From Segetibacter aerophilus (lineage in GTDB: Bacteria; Bacteroidota; Bacteroidia; Chitinophagales; Chitinophagaceae): a DNA stretch of 64,000 nt. Position 1 is the first letter of the stretch. Each line of letters starts with the position of its first letter. The position numbers were made by a program, and so were the translations under genes. The stretch spans positions 62,001 through 126,000 of the forward strand of contig NZ_BJYT01000005.1 in assembly GCF_007991655.1 (NCBI RefSeq), in the 5' to 3' direction. The notes under the pieces were generated by a model that did not search any database, was not told the DNA's origin, and saw only the letters and a list, made by a program, of their open reading frames with translations. Below are positions 54,317 through 63,485 of this stretch, in pieces.

Positions 54317-55117
54317 TTACACCTGCGAGAAACTGGTAGGAACCAAAAACGTGCGGGTTATCCTGCTTACTATATTGGCATCTTCATACCCCGGGATTGC
54401 TTTTATTCTTGCCCACTCAGGATCTGATCCAAATGCCTTCCAGTTTTTGTCGTGCTCAGCCATATCGTCGAACGTAAGCATATAAGTTAAGTTGGGTCTC
54501 ATCTCACCGATAATCGTTTCACCAAAAAACACGGGAGTTAGTCCAACTCGTTTGAATATAGCTATTTCACCTACGTTATCAAACATGTCAATTTTCTTCT
54601 TGCCCGCAGCTTCACTTGCGCTTTCATAGCGACGTAATTCAAATATTCTGCTCTTGTTTTCTGGTACTTGAATTTTAGGCATTCCTGAAAAAGCCTTTAA
54701 AAAAGAGCTTTGTATTCTATCATAGGCAGGCTCTTTTGCAGGGGCATTTAGGTAGGCAGCTCCGGCTTGCTGATAAGTTGTATCCTTTGCAAGCTTATCT
54801 GTTATATCCATAAAGTCCTTTGCAGAGTTAAATGGAATGACGGCGTATAACTTTGATTGTCCCTCTGGCTTTTGTTCGGTAAAGACGCCAATGTTTTTAC
54901 TTCCCAACCGGTTTAAAGCTGGAATGGCCGCGTTCTGAAAATAATCTTCCACCAGTTTTTGCTGCGCAGAATTCTTCAAAGTATATACCCTCAGTTCATA
55001 AAATTCAGGAGAGCTTTTGGCAAAAAAATCTTTTTCAGAAGCTTTGGCTACCATAGCTGATAAACCTGTTAAAGATCCTGTGAGCATTGATGCCTTTACA
55101 AACGATCGTCTTTTCAT
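54317..55117 (-). CDS. exported NIPSNAP family protein
   Basis: Two NIPSNAP-type (dimeric alpha/beta barrel) domains, 266 residues: FYELRVYTLKNSAQQKLVEDYFQNAAIPALNRLG in the first half and RIFELRRYESASEAAGKKKIDMF in the second. The N-terminus (MKRRSFVKASMLTGSLTGLS) is a twin-arginine-type signal, so the protein is exported. Function of these proteins in Bacteroidota is unknown. It is followed by a terminator and preceded by a repeat-rich spacer. Confidence 0.85.
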   Translation of the reverse strand: MKRRSFVKASMLTGSLTGLSAMVAKASEKDFFAKSSPEFYELRVYTLKNSAQQKLVEDYFQNAAIPALNRLGSKNIGVFTEQKPEGQSKLYAVIPFNSAKDFMDITDKLAKDTTYQQAGAAYLNAPAKEPAYDRIQSSFLKAFSGMPKIQVPENKSRIFELRRYESASEAAGKKKIDMFDNVGEIAIFKRVGLTPVFFGETIIGEMRPNLTYMLTFDDMAEHDKNWKAFGSDPEWARIKAIPGYEDANIVSRITRTFLVPTSFSQV

Positions 55118-55196
55118 TATCTAATTTTGTGGCTAAATTATTAAAAATGTGCAAGTGTTAGTGAAAGTGGTTGTTTTTCGATGGTCGTTAGTTTTT

Positions 55197-55394
55197 ATCG
55201 TTAATCGGGAGTTTCTTTGAATCGTTAGTCGCAAGTTTTTGGATCGTAAATCGCAAGCTCGCGGGAGGTAAATCTAGCTCACTAGCGATTAACGATTACT
55301 AGCGATCAACGTACCTCACTAGCCATTAACGAGTACTAGCGAGCGATCAACGTACCTCGCTAGCGATTAACGTTTACTAGCGATCAACGTACTT
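55197..55394. repeat. tandem and inverted minisatellite
   Basis: Three adjacent units of 37, 41 and 37 bp at 55280-55316, 55317-55357 and 55358-55394 share the pattern CACTAGCGATTAACG then TACTAGCGATCAACGTACCT. The middle unit has a 4-bp GAGC-type insertion. Just before, at 55197-55257, three shorter units of about 23 bp carry the reverse-complement core (ATCGTTAATCG, ATCGTTAGTCG, ATCGTAAATCG). The block lies between the NIPSNAP and TonB-dependent receptor genes. It has no unique spacers and no cas genes, so it is not CRISPR. Confidence 0.85.
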
Positions 55395-55416
55395 GGCAAT
55401 TGACGCTACCAAAAAC

Positions 55417-57903
55417 CTACTCCACCGGCGCAGTTACATCCTCACTTCTCTCTCTATCTCTCTTAAACTCAAGGTGGCCGAACTTGAGGGTAAAGTTGAG
55501 ACCAAATGATCTGAAAGGTATACTCCGCACGTTGGTAACTACGAAATTAGGACCGTACAATTCTGTTCTCTGCTCGACAGCATCTTTGAAAGGATTGGTG
55601 GTAGTAAATGCAATGCTGGCATTTTTCTTCCAAAATTGTTTTCTCAAAGCAAAGCTGTAGTTGGTGAATGAAGGATATTTTCCCTGCGCTTCGTTGCGGG
55701 GTGAATTGAAGTTTCCAAAAAACTCACCAGCAAGCGTATTACTAAACTGGTAGCTTGTGTTCAGGTTAAACCTGTAATTGAAGCTCGAAGTATTATAGCC
55801 TTTATCAATCGCATTGATAATATCACGATGAAAAAAAGACAGGTTTGTACGAATACTCATCTTTTCGATAACCCTCAGATCACTGAAAACATTTATACCC
55901 ACATTTTTCTCAGTACCTATATTTTGCCTGCTCGAAACGGTTACATGAGTGTAGGTACTATCTCCGACCCGGTACTCAGGATAATAAGTTACAAAAGGCT
56001 GGATATCCTCAAAATTAAGCCGGTAGAATAAATTGACCATAAAAGATCCAGACTTCCCAAGGTCGCGGTTGTAAGCGAGCTCGGTACGATGACTTTCTTC
56101 GGGAACGAGATTGCTGTTTCCAGTTGTAATGTTTTTAGGATCACTGGTATTAATAAAAGGATTTAATTCCTGGTACTCGGGACGGCCAATCCTTTTTGAA
56201 TAGCTAAGCTTCAATGTGCCACCTTCTTCACCGAGCTTTTTAGACAAGTAAATAGTAGGAACAAACGTGTTGTATCCGGGTATCTTCCGTTGAGTTTGAG
56301 CGTTTGAATAAAAAGCATCAATTTCTGTTCGTTCGTATCGTCCGCCTGCCTTTGCGTCAAACAATTTGCCTACCGGAAAGGTCAGTTCAGAATAAAGTGC
56401 GTATACCTTTTGATGATAGTTTAGGTTGTTGGTTAGATAAGGATCAGGCAGGTAAGTATTCGCGCTGCTCTTGTATTTAAGCACATCAGAACTCGTCACA
56501 ATATCCATCAATTGAACTTTACTTCCGAAGCCAAGTATTACGTCCTTCTGCAGCGGCTGCGTATAGTCGATCATCAACTCATGTTCGTTATTGGTACCCG
56601 GATTAGTACTGTTAGTGCCATAATACAATTGGTGAGCGGGCTGTAAAAACTGCATGTTTGCCGCAGTATTATAATTGTTTCCAAAAGTGGAATTAAGCTC
56701 AACATTTAACTCCTGGTCTTCTTTTGCAAAAGTTCGCTTATAGTTAAGGCTTGCATCAATATCATGAATATGAAAAGCATTGTCGATGTTGTTAACAGAC
56801 GCTATGCTTGAAACACCCTGAGACCCGATGCCACCTTTTATGTTTTGAGTTTGATTCGTTAGTCCAGTTCCGTTGTTTCCAAAACTGTTATAGGAAAACG
56901 AACCTGTAAAACTATTCTTATCGTTCATGGTGTAATCAAAACCTCCCCCCGTTTGAAAACCATGACGAGCTATTCTGCTTAATCCGTCCTGGTGCAAAAA
57001 AATAGTAGTGCTTGCCGCAGTGTCGGTTGTTATGCGGTCAGAATAAGAAGGTGTGCCGGTACGCAAGCGCGTATTGCCACTAACAAAAGCATTCACAGCA
57101 AGCTTGCCTTTTCGCGCATTAAAGTTGAATGAACCATTTTCTGTTCTTGTTCCGCCGGTAAGCGAAATATTTCCGTTAACGCCCTGCGCATTGCTTTTTT
57201 TCAAAATGATATTGATAATGCCACCCATGCCTTGTGCATCGTACTTGGCGCCGGGATTTGTAATCACCTCTATACTCTTAATCTGGTTGGCGGGTATCGA
57301 TTGCAACACGTCTGCGATGCTACTTCCAAAAGCGGATGATGGTTTCCCATTTATTAAAAACCTGATGCCTGCGCTGCCGGCCAGTTCAACATTTCCATCG
57401 ATACCCACTGTTACCTGCGGCACTTTCCTAAGTATATCAGTCGCTACACCGGTTTGAGAGGTTATGTCTTTTTCAGCATTAAAAACCAGTTTATCAATTT
57501 TATTCTCAATCAACCTTCCTTGCGTGGTAACGGTTACGTTTTGCAGGGTAGTCGCTGTTGCAAGCAGCGCAATGTTTTTAAGATCGATAACGTCGTTCTT
57601 TTTTGCAATAGACACCTCGTTAATCATTCTTGCTTTGTACCCGATAAAGTCAGCTTCAACAGTATAGGTACCCAGTGGAATGTTCGTAATAGCAAAGGTT
57701 CCGGTAGCACTAGAGGTCGTACCGTTCACCACTTTCTTTGTAGCCGGATCAATGATGCTAATGGTTGCATATTCGATGGCTTTCTTAGATACAGAATCGA
57801 TGATCGTTCCCACAATCTTTCCATTTCCCGCCGCTTTTTCCTGGGCGTTTACTACTATAGCAAAGAAACAAACGAGGAGGGAAAATGTAAATTTCTTCAA
57901 CAT
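55417..57903 (-). CDS. TonB-dependent receptor-like outer membrane protein
   Basis: Outer membrane beta-barrel protein, 828 residues. Signal peptide (to about 20) is followed by a CarboxypepD_reg-like domain (GKIVGTIIDSVSKKAIEYATISIID, to about 110), a plug domain (TLQNVTVTTQGRLIENKIDKLVFN and IPANQIKSIEVITNPGAKYDAQGMGGIINIILKK) and a long barrel of the OMP_b-brl_3 type. It would bind a ligand and import or signal using ExbBD-TonB. No SusD partner is adjacent, so a polysaccharide uptake role is not indicated; the ligand is unknown. Confidence 0.9.
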   Translation of the reverse strand: MLKKFTFSLLVCFFAIVVNAQEKAAGNGKIVGTIIDSVSKKAIEYATISIIDPATKKVVNGTTSSATGTFAITNIPLGTYTVEADFIGYKARMINEVSIAKKNDVIDLKNIALLATATTLQNVTVTTQGRLIENKIDKLVFNAEKDITSQTGVATDILRKVPQVTVGIDGNVELAGSAGIRFLINGKPSSAFGSSIADVLQSIPANQIKSIEVITNPGAKYDAQGMGGIINIILKKSNAQGVNGNISLTGGTRTENGSFNFNARKGKLAVNAFVSGNTRLRTGTPSYSDRITTDTAASTTIFLHQDGLSRIARHGFQTGGGFDYTMNDKNSFTGSFSYNSFGNNGTGLTNQTQNIKGGIGSQGVSSIASVNNIDNAFHIHDIDASLNYKRTFAKEDQELNVELNSTFGNNYNTAANMQFLQPAHQLYYGTNSTNPGTNNEHELMIDYTQPLQKDVILGFGSKVQLMDIVTSSDVLKYKSSANTYLPDPYLTNNLNYHQKVYALYSELTFPVGKLFDAKAGGRYERTEIDAFYSNAQTQRKIPGYNTFVPTIYLSKKLGEEGGTLKLSYSKRIGRPEYQELNPFINTSDPKNITTGNSNLVPEESHRTELAYNRDLGKSGSFMVNLFYRLNFEDIQPFVTYYPEYRVGDSTYTHVTVSSRQNIGTEKNVGINVFSDLRVIEKMSIRTNLSFFHRDIINAIDKGYNTSSFNYRFNLNTSYQFSNTLAGEFFGNFNSPRNEAQGKYPSFTNYSFALRKQFWKKNASIAFTTTNPFKDAVEQRTELYGPNFVVTNVRSIPFRSFGLNFTLKFGHLEFKRDRERSEDVTAPVE

Positions 57904-57931
57904 GATAAAACTTTTACTTTCTAAGAGGGTG

Positions 57932-57939
57932 CAAAAGTA
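57932..57939 (-). promoter_or_regulatory. putative -7 box (TACTTTTG) for the receptor gene
   Basis: On the minus strand TACTTTTG matches TAnnTTTG, 28 nt before the ATG at 57903. No clear -33 TTG is present. Confidence 0.35.
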
Positions 57940-58033
57940 TTGATGAAAATTGGCGCATTTTTCACTTTAGCACTTATTTCCATTTCTCTCGTTGCGTTTC
58001 TTTTGGGGCAAGCAGAAGTGCTTTTATGTTGCT

Positions 58034-58055
58034 CCGGTTGTGTCACTCTCTTGTA
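58034..58055 (-). repeat. dispersed intergenic element, copy 11 (GTG/CAC class)
   Basis: The minus strand reads GTACAAGAGAGTGACACAAC followed by CGG. The GTG-A-CAC palindrome is intact while the CGATG flank has changed to CCGGA. It lies in the 270-bp divergent spacer between the receptor gene and lepB. Confidence 0.7.
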
Positions 58056-58173
58056 CTTGTATACCGTCATTCAACATCTATCATTTGAATGCAATCTGTT
58101 GTCTACCAACTCACACTCGTGAACTTGCCACTGATCAAACTTTGCAAAAGTTTCACAGGCGTCAATTGCAATA

Positions 58174-59757
58174 GTGTCGGCTTTTGCCAAGCTTTATAGA
58201 AAAATATCGAGACCTATGCCTGTACAACATTTACTTACTATTTGTCTTATTCCTTTACTTCTGTTCTTACTGCCCTCGTTCGGGATCTCAAAAATGTTTC
58301 AGAAAGCTGGCATTCCCGCCTGGAAAGCTTACGTTCCTTTTTATAATACCTGGGTGATGGTGACACTGGGCAAACGCTCGCGTCATTGGGTTTTTTGGCA
58401 GGTTATTCCTGTCGTCGGTTGGTTTATTACCATTAGTATTTATATAGAGTTTGTAAAACTTTTTGGCAAATTCAACTTAACCCAACACATCCTTACTGCT
58501 CTTGCCTCTCCCATTTATTTTCTTTACGTTGGCTACTCGCCTGCCACGACTTACAGAGGGGTAGCTGATGTACAACGGTATCAAAAACCGGCGTGGAGAG
58601 AATGGGTAGATGCAGCAGCCTTTGCTACGATTGCCGCAACTCTAATCAGGGCTTTTGTATTCGAAGCATATGCGATCCCCTCAGGGTCTATGGAAAAAAC
58701 ACTACTAATCAACGACTATCTTTTTGTAAATAAAATCAGTTACGGCCCTCGTGTTCCCAATTCACCCCTGGCCATTCCTTTCGTACATAATTATATTCCG
58801 GGAACTCCTCTTAAATCGTACAGCGATCTTGTTCAACTTGGTTATATCAGGTGGTTTGCATCTCCGGTAAAAAGAGGTGATGTTGTAGTCTTTAATATGC
58901 CTGCAGGAGATACTGTAATTAATAGAGAGGACTTTCAAACCGTTAGACCCTATTATGATATTAAGAGAGAAGCAGCCCGGGGCGAGGAAAGCGCACAAAG
59001 CATTTTGGCAAATCAAGATGACTATCCGATAGCCGTGCATGCTTTCGATAAAACAGACAATTACGTTAAGCGTTGTACCGGCGTTGCAGGAGATAATTTA
59101 TCGATCCGGGGAGGCGTTGTTTACATAAACGGAGTTCCACAGCAAATGCCACCCACGTCACTGATGCTTTACCAGGTTGTAACAAATGGACAGCAACTTG
59201 ATGAAAGTCTTATGAAGGATGAATATGACGTTGACCTTTCAGATCCCGGCCAGGCGACAATGACCGGCGATAATACTTTTGCCATGACTTTAACTGCAGA
59301 AGCAGCGGAAAAGATGAAACACAATGGCTTCGCTAAAGAAGTAAAACTGTTGACAGATACACCGGGGGATTTGCGTTACCAGGGTATCTTGTTTCCATAC
59401 GACTCCCATCATTCCTGGACGTTGGACGATTATGGTCCGGTGTGGATCCCGAAAAAAGGAGCAACCCTAACACTTACGCAAGAAAATTATCCTATCTATG
59501 AGCGCGCTATAAACGTTTACGAGCATCATTTACTGGAGAACAAAAACAACCGTTTTTATATCGATGGAAAAGAAACCACCACTTATACTTTTAAGATGGA
59601 TTATTATTGGATGATGGGGGATAACCGTCACAATTCGCAAGACTCTCGTTTTTGGGGATTTGTGCCAGAGGATCGAATTGTAGGCAAACCCTCTCTCATC
59701 TGGTTCAGCACAGACAAGGGCCCAAGGTGGAACCGGATATTCAAAACAATTAAATAA
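58174..59757 (+). CDS. lepB: signal peptidase I
   Basis: Membrane serine protease that cleaves Sec and TAT signal peptides, 527 residues. Three N-terminal helices are followed by AYAIPSGSMEKTLLINDYLFVNK with nucleophile S172 and by NYVKRCTGVAGDNLSIRGG with the general base K299. MMGDNRHNSQDSRFWGFVPEDRIVGK is near the end. A large insertion (about 310-450) between the catalytic boxes is usual for Bacteroidota LepB. The start is uncertain: GTG 58174 is the longest, and ATG 58216 (MPVQHLL) would begin just before the first helix. Confidence 0.92.
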   Translation: MSAFAKLYRKISRPMPVQHLLTICLIPLLLFLLPSFGISKMFQKAGIPAWKAYVPFYNTWVMVTLGKRSRHWVFWQVIPVVGWFITISIYIEFVKLFGKFNLTQHILTALASPIYFLYVGYSPATTYRGVADVQRYQKPAWREWVDAAAFATIAATLIRAFVFEAYAIPSGSMEKTLLINDYLFVNKISYGPRVPNSPLAIPFVHNYIPGTPLKSYSDLVQLGYIRWFASPVKRGDVVVFNMPAGDTVINREDFQTVRPYYDIKREAARGEESAQSILANQDDYPIAVHAFDKTDNYVKRCTGVAGDNLSIRGGVVYINGVPQQMPPTSLMLYQVVTNGQQLDESLMKDEYDVDLSDPGQATMTGDNTFAMTLTAEAAEKMKHNGFAKEVKLLTDTPGDLRYQGILFPYDSHHSWTLDDYGPVWIPKKGATLTLTQENYPIYERAINVYEHHLLENKNNRFYIDGKETTTYTFKMDYYWMMGDNRHNSQDSRFWGFVPEDRIVGKPSLIWFSTDKGPRWNRIFKTIK

Positions 59758-59880
59758 CTGCTAACCACTTTTCATCTACACTTAGGTCACCTCGGAGTAA
59801 GCAAAGACAATTTAAGTACCTTGTTATTTCTTTATAAATCAACCAATGCGGATTTGATAAATTAACAGGGAGACTACATC

Positions 59881-60702
59881 ATGAAAAACACTTTGCTGAC
59901 TTCGTTGTTTTTAATAGTTAGTTCCGTGGTATTTAGCCAGGATAATAGAACTGCTAATTTCCCAACGGCAATTGAGCGCGTTGAAAAAGTTCCCGAAAAA
60001 AGTAAAGTATGGGTTTTTATAATGGCCGGTCAATCGAATATGGCTGGTCGTGGTTTGGTGGAACCACAAGACACGATCTCCAACAAACGGATATTAACCA
60101 TAAATGCAGAAGGGCAACTTATTTATGCAAAGGAGCCCCTGCATTTTTATGAACCCACCCTAACCGGTTTAGACGCTGGTCTATCATTCGGTAAAACACT
60201 ACTTAAAAGTATTCCATCAAACATTTCAGTATTGCTTATACCTACAGCAGTTGGTGGAAGTTCTATTCAACAATGGATAGGGGATTCAGTTTATAGAAAA
60301 GTAAAACTGCTGACTAATTTCAAAGAAAAGGTTCACGTTGCAAAACAGTATGGAACTATAAAAGCAATCTTATGGCACCAGGGAGAAAGCGACGCCAACA
60401 CGGTATCCATACCATTATACGATCAGAGGCTTTCAACATTATTTGGCACTTTTCGGGAAATAATCAAAAACGATGCTTTGCCAATTATAGCAGGTGAATT
60501 AGGTTCGTATTCAGACAACAAGCAGGATTGGGCAGCTATCAATCAAATTATTCGAACTCATGCTACGGTTGATAAAAAGATGGCCGTGGTGTCAACAGAA
60601 GATTTAAAAAATAAAGGAGACAAAATTCATTTCGATTCAGAAGGCCAAAGGACTTTAGGCGAACGATATGCACAGGCCTATTTAAAACTTGTTGCGAAGT
60701 AG
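59881..60702 (+). CDS. secreted SASA-domain carbohydrate esterase
   Basis: SGNH-hydrolase-fold esterase of the sialate O-acetylesterase (SASA)/CE6-like family, 273 residues, with a signal peptide ending VVFSQ. The nucleophile is S52 in IMAGQSNMAGRG. The following blocks PTAVGGSSIQQW and ILWHQGESDAN are typical, and the catalytic His is probably in KIHFDSEGQRTLGERYA. It would remove acetyl groups from plant polysaccharides or glycans. It is a single gene downstream of lepB. Confidence 0.87.
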   Translation: MKNTLLTSLFLIVSSVVFSQDNRTANFPTAIERVEKVPEKSKVWVFIMAGQSNMAGRGLVEPQDTISNKRILTINAEGQLIYAKEPLHFYEPTLTGLDAGLSFGKTLLKSIPSNISVLLIPTAVGGSSIQQWIGDSVYRKVKLLTNFKEKVHVAKQYGTIKAILWHQGESDANTVSIPLYDQRLSTLFGTFREIIKNDALPIIAGELGSYSDNKQDWAAINQIIRTHATVDKKMAVVSTEDLKNKGDKIHFDSEGQRTLGERYAQAYLKLVAK

Positions 60703-60986
60703 ATAACAGCCAAACTTCTGTCAACCGTCATCCAACAACTGTCAGCGCTACCCGTTGCAGTTTTCCTGGCTTGCAATATCGTTGTCCTGAATTTTATTTT
60801 ACCTACTTGATCTGCCATCGATTCTTCGTTTGTTGGCTTTAAACTTTTAAGTGCATTTCCAATCATAGTTCCCTAAAATCCAAATTACACCATGTCATAG
60901 AAACCCTTGCAGCGGGATTAATAAAACAAAAGTTGTAAGTTGTTTGTATAGGTATCACAATATATTTTTCAATTCAAATTCAAAGT

Positions 60987-61742
60987 ATGAGACTTAAAAT
61001 TGCAATCGCTTTCTGTTTTTCACTTGCTACTGTGTTTGCGCAATCGCAGCTACCACAGGCAGATGTAGAAAAGGTACGGGGAGGTGACTTGACTTTTCAA
61101 CCTGTTACCCACGCTACCATGGTGTTGAGCTATCACAAAAAGAACATTTATATCGACCCTACCGGCGGTGCTGAAGCTTTCAAAGGTCTTGCCGCTCCTG
61201 ATATGATTTTGGTCACTGATATTCATGGCGACCACTTTGACCTTAAGACCATTCAAGCCATTAATACCAATAAAGCTACACTGGTCGTTCCCCAGGCTGT
61301 TGCCGATAAACTTCCTGCGGAAATGGATAAACAAAAACTTGTGATTTTAAAAAATGGAGATAGCAAAAACCTCGAGGGAGTTTCAATTACTGCTGTTCCA
61401 ATGTATAATCTTCCTGAGGCCGCAGACGCCTTTCACACAAAGGGAAGAGGCAACGGTTATGTCTTGAACATTGGTGACAAGAATATTTATATTTCAGGTG
61501 ATACCGAAGACATTCCAGAGATGCGCGCTTTAAAAAATATTGACTTTGCTTTTGTTTGTATGAACCTCCCATACACCATGGATGTAACGCAGGCGGCGCA
61601 AGGTGTGCTGGCTTTTAAACCAAAAGTAATTTACCCTTACCACTACCGTGGGCAAGACGTAAACACTTTCAAATCCCTGGTTAATACAGGAGATAAAAAC
61701 ATTGATGTGCGATTAAGGAACTGGTATCCCGCTGCTAAATAG
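60987..61742 (+). CDS. exported MBL-fold hydrolase, UlaG-like
   Basis: Metallo-beta-lactamase-fold protein, 251 residues, with a signal peptide ending TVFAQS. The metal motif reads VTDIHGDHFD: D78 takes the place of the usual first His, followed by H80, D82 and H83. Further ligands are in YISGDTED and YPYHYRG. This matches UlaG/RomA-like exported proteins common in Bacteroidota, with unknown substrate. The 284-bp gap before it shows no gene; TATATTTT about 25 nt upstream could be its -7 box. Confidence 0.82.
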   Translation: MRLKIAIAFCFSLATVFAQSQLPQADVEKVRGGDLTFQPVTHATMVLSYHKKNIYIDPTGGAEAFKGLAAPDMILVTDIHGDHFDLKTIQAINTNKATLVVPQAVADKLPAEMDKQKLVILKNGDSKNLEGVSITAVPMYNLPEAADAFHTKGRGNGYVLNIGDKNIYISGDTEDIPEMRALKNIDFAFVCMNLPYTMDVTQAAQGVLAFKPKVIYPYHYRGQDVNTFKSLVNTGDKNIDVRLRNWYPAAK

Positions 61743-61770
61743 AATTCAAACATTCATCCATCATATTTTT

Positions 61771-61797
61771 AGAAAAGAGCTTTAAAAAGCTCTTTTC
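61771..61797 (+). terminator. intrinsic terminator after the MBL-fold gene
   Basis: AGAAAAGAGCTTT and AAAGCTCTTTTCT form a perfect 13-bp stem followed by TTTTTT, 28 bp after the stop codon. Confidence 0.85.
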
Positions 61798-61902
61798 TTT
61801 TTTATCCAATATTGGTTTGTCGGGGCAGCCTCGTATCAATTTGAAAAACTTTGTAACGGCCGCAGTTACCTGTGCTTTGAAGGTTTTTCAAGTCCTTTTT
61901 AG

Positions 61903-63222
61903 CTACACTCCAAAAGGATAGGTCTCAGGAACTGTAATGGCGTTGGGATGTATATGTAGTGGATGAAGTGCTTGTGTTTTATCGATATAGGTAAAAGCGT
62001 CGTAACGGTCTGGCAATACACTTGGAACATAATTTCCGTAGCGCTCATACTCCGGCCGATATACTACGCCAATAGCACGATGACCAATCCTCTTTTCGCC
62101 AAAAAAACTGTCTTTAAGTTGATCCATTAGCAAAAGTTTGTTTTGAGGGCTCGCCTTGTGCAAAAAATACTCCCAGCTTCCTTGTCTTGCATCTGGCACG
62201 AGTATAGACTGCATTTTTGCACCCCAACTATCGCCGGCAATCACACTGCCGTTGTACGAGCCAAAGCCAACTAAAAACGTTTCACCTGGAAACGCCTTTC
62301 TGGCCAATTCGCCTATATTATAAGTGCCCTCGTCTGCCATGTCGGTTGCACTCGAGTCTCCAACGTGGGTATTGTGTGCCCATACGATAGCTTTCGAGTC
62401 CTTGCCGTGGAAGTCTAACAATCTTTCTAAAGTCTCCTGCATATGGCTGTCCCTGATATTCCAGGAATCTTCGTTGCTCTTGATCATCGCTCTATAATAT
62501 TTTTCTGCATTTACGGCTATTACCGCGTTTTGCTCTGTACTAAAAATCTGTTCGTCTTTCAGCTGGTATTGCGGAAGCCGGTTTTGGATCTCCTGCAACA
62601 GCTCTAACACTTTATCCTCACATAACTCTGGAACAATGCGGCTAGCATAGGCATAAGAGGTCTCGTCTCCTTTATAGGGTTCAAAGCAGCGAAAAATTTC
62701 AGTCGCTTTCGTCAGCGCCTCGGGTTCATTTTTTTCTAAGTACTTCCGAATAGATTCCAAAGACTCCCAAAGGCTGTAGACGTCCAGACCGTAAAAGCCT
62801 ATTTTCTTTTGCTGATTGTTATTGTATTGATGCAGCCAATTCGATAGTGCTGCTACTTCCCAGTTTGCCCACATCCAGGTTGGCCACCGGTCAAAGCTTC
62901 CTAGTACCTGCTGTATTTGGGTTCCCGGGTCACCCTGTCCTTTTATAAACTTGTTGATATTATAGCAATCGGGCCAGTCACCCTCGACAGCAATAAATTC
63001 GAAGTTCTTTTCGGTGATCAGTCTTTTGGTGATGTGACTCCTCCAGGTATAATATTCGTGGGTACCGTGCGAGGCTTCGCCCAACATTACAATGCGTGCA
63101 TCACCAATTTTATCAAACAAAGCATCTAGTCCACCCGTGTCATCAAGAAGTATCGAATTTTCTTTTATCACTTCGATCGCTTCCTTTTCGTTTACCTTAC
63201 TATTTGCATTAAAAAGTCTCAT
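61903..63222 (-). CDS. erythromycin esterase family protein
   Basis: Ere-like protein, 439 residues. The conserved blocks are RIVMLGEASHGTHEYYTWR (catalytic-type His and Glu), FIAVEGDWPDCYNINKFIKG, and AIVWAHNTHVGDSSATDMADEG. Many such proteins in environmental bacteria are not macrolide resistance enzymes and may have other hydrolase roles, so resistance should not be assumed. The frame is open for 11 codons upstream, but ATG 63222 (MRLFNANSK) is preferred. It is a single gene, divergent from the following lipoprotein. Confidence 0.86.
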   Translation of the reverse strand: MRLFNANSKVNEKEAIEVIKENSILLDDTGGLDALFDKIGDARIVMLGEASHGTHEYYTWRSHITKRLITEKNFEFIAVEGDWPDCYNINKFIKGQGDPGTQIQQVLGSFDRWPTWMWANWEVAALSNWLHQYNNNQQKKIGFYGLDVYSLWESLESIRKYLEKNEPEALTKATEIFRCFEPYKGDETSYAYASRIVPELCEDKVLELLQEIQNRLPQYQLKDEQIFSTEQNAVIAVNAEKYYRAMIKSNEDSWNIRDSHMQETLERLLDFHGKDSKAIVWAHNTHVGDSSATDMADEGTYNIGELARKAFPGETFLVGFGSYNGSVIAGDSWGAKMQSILVPDARQGSWEYFLHKASPQNKLLLMDQLKDSFFGEKRIGHRAIGVVYRPEYERYGNYVPSVLPDRYDAFTYIDKTQALHPLHIHPNAITVPETYPFGV

Positions 63223-63485
63223 TCTGTAATTTTTTAAAAAATTATTTACACACAAATTGTGCTATTGTACAAAAGATATTTATTGGGTAATACGTAAAAG
63301 CTTTTAATTATTATCTTTTTATGCAGTAGGGGAAAATATTATATAAATTGTTTTTTCAACTGGTGCTCCACACCCTCGTAATTTTTTGGCCAACTTGAAC
63401 ACTTTGCTTTTATTTTCGCAGCGCTTTGATAAAAAACGAAACAATTACCCACAATTTTTAAATATTACTGTTTACCCAGGAACCT

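Noticed and set aside
55280-55394. CRISPR array
   Set aside because: Units are contiguous with no unique spacers, unit length varies, and no cas genes are nearby.
60766-60785. A twelfth dispersed element copy (minus strand CAGGACAACGATATTG)
   Set aside because: Only about 12 bases match and the palindromic arms are missing; it could be chance.
61903-63222. Macrolide resistance gene
   Set aside because: The erythromycin esterase family is broad in environmental bacteria, and there is no mobile or resistance context.
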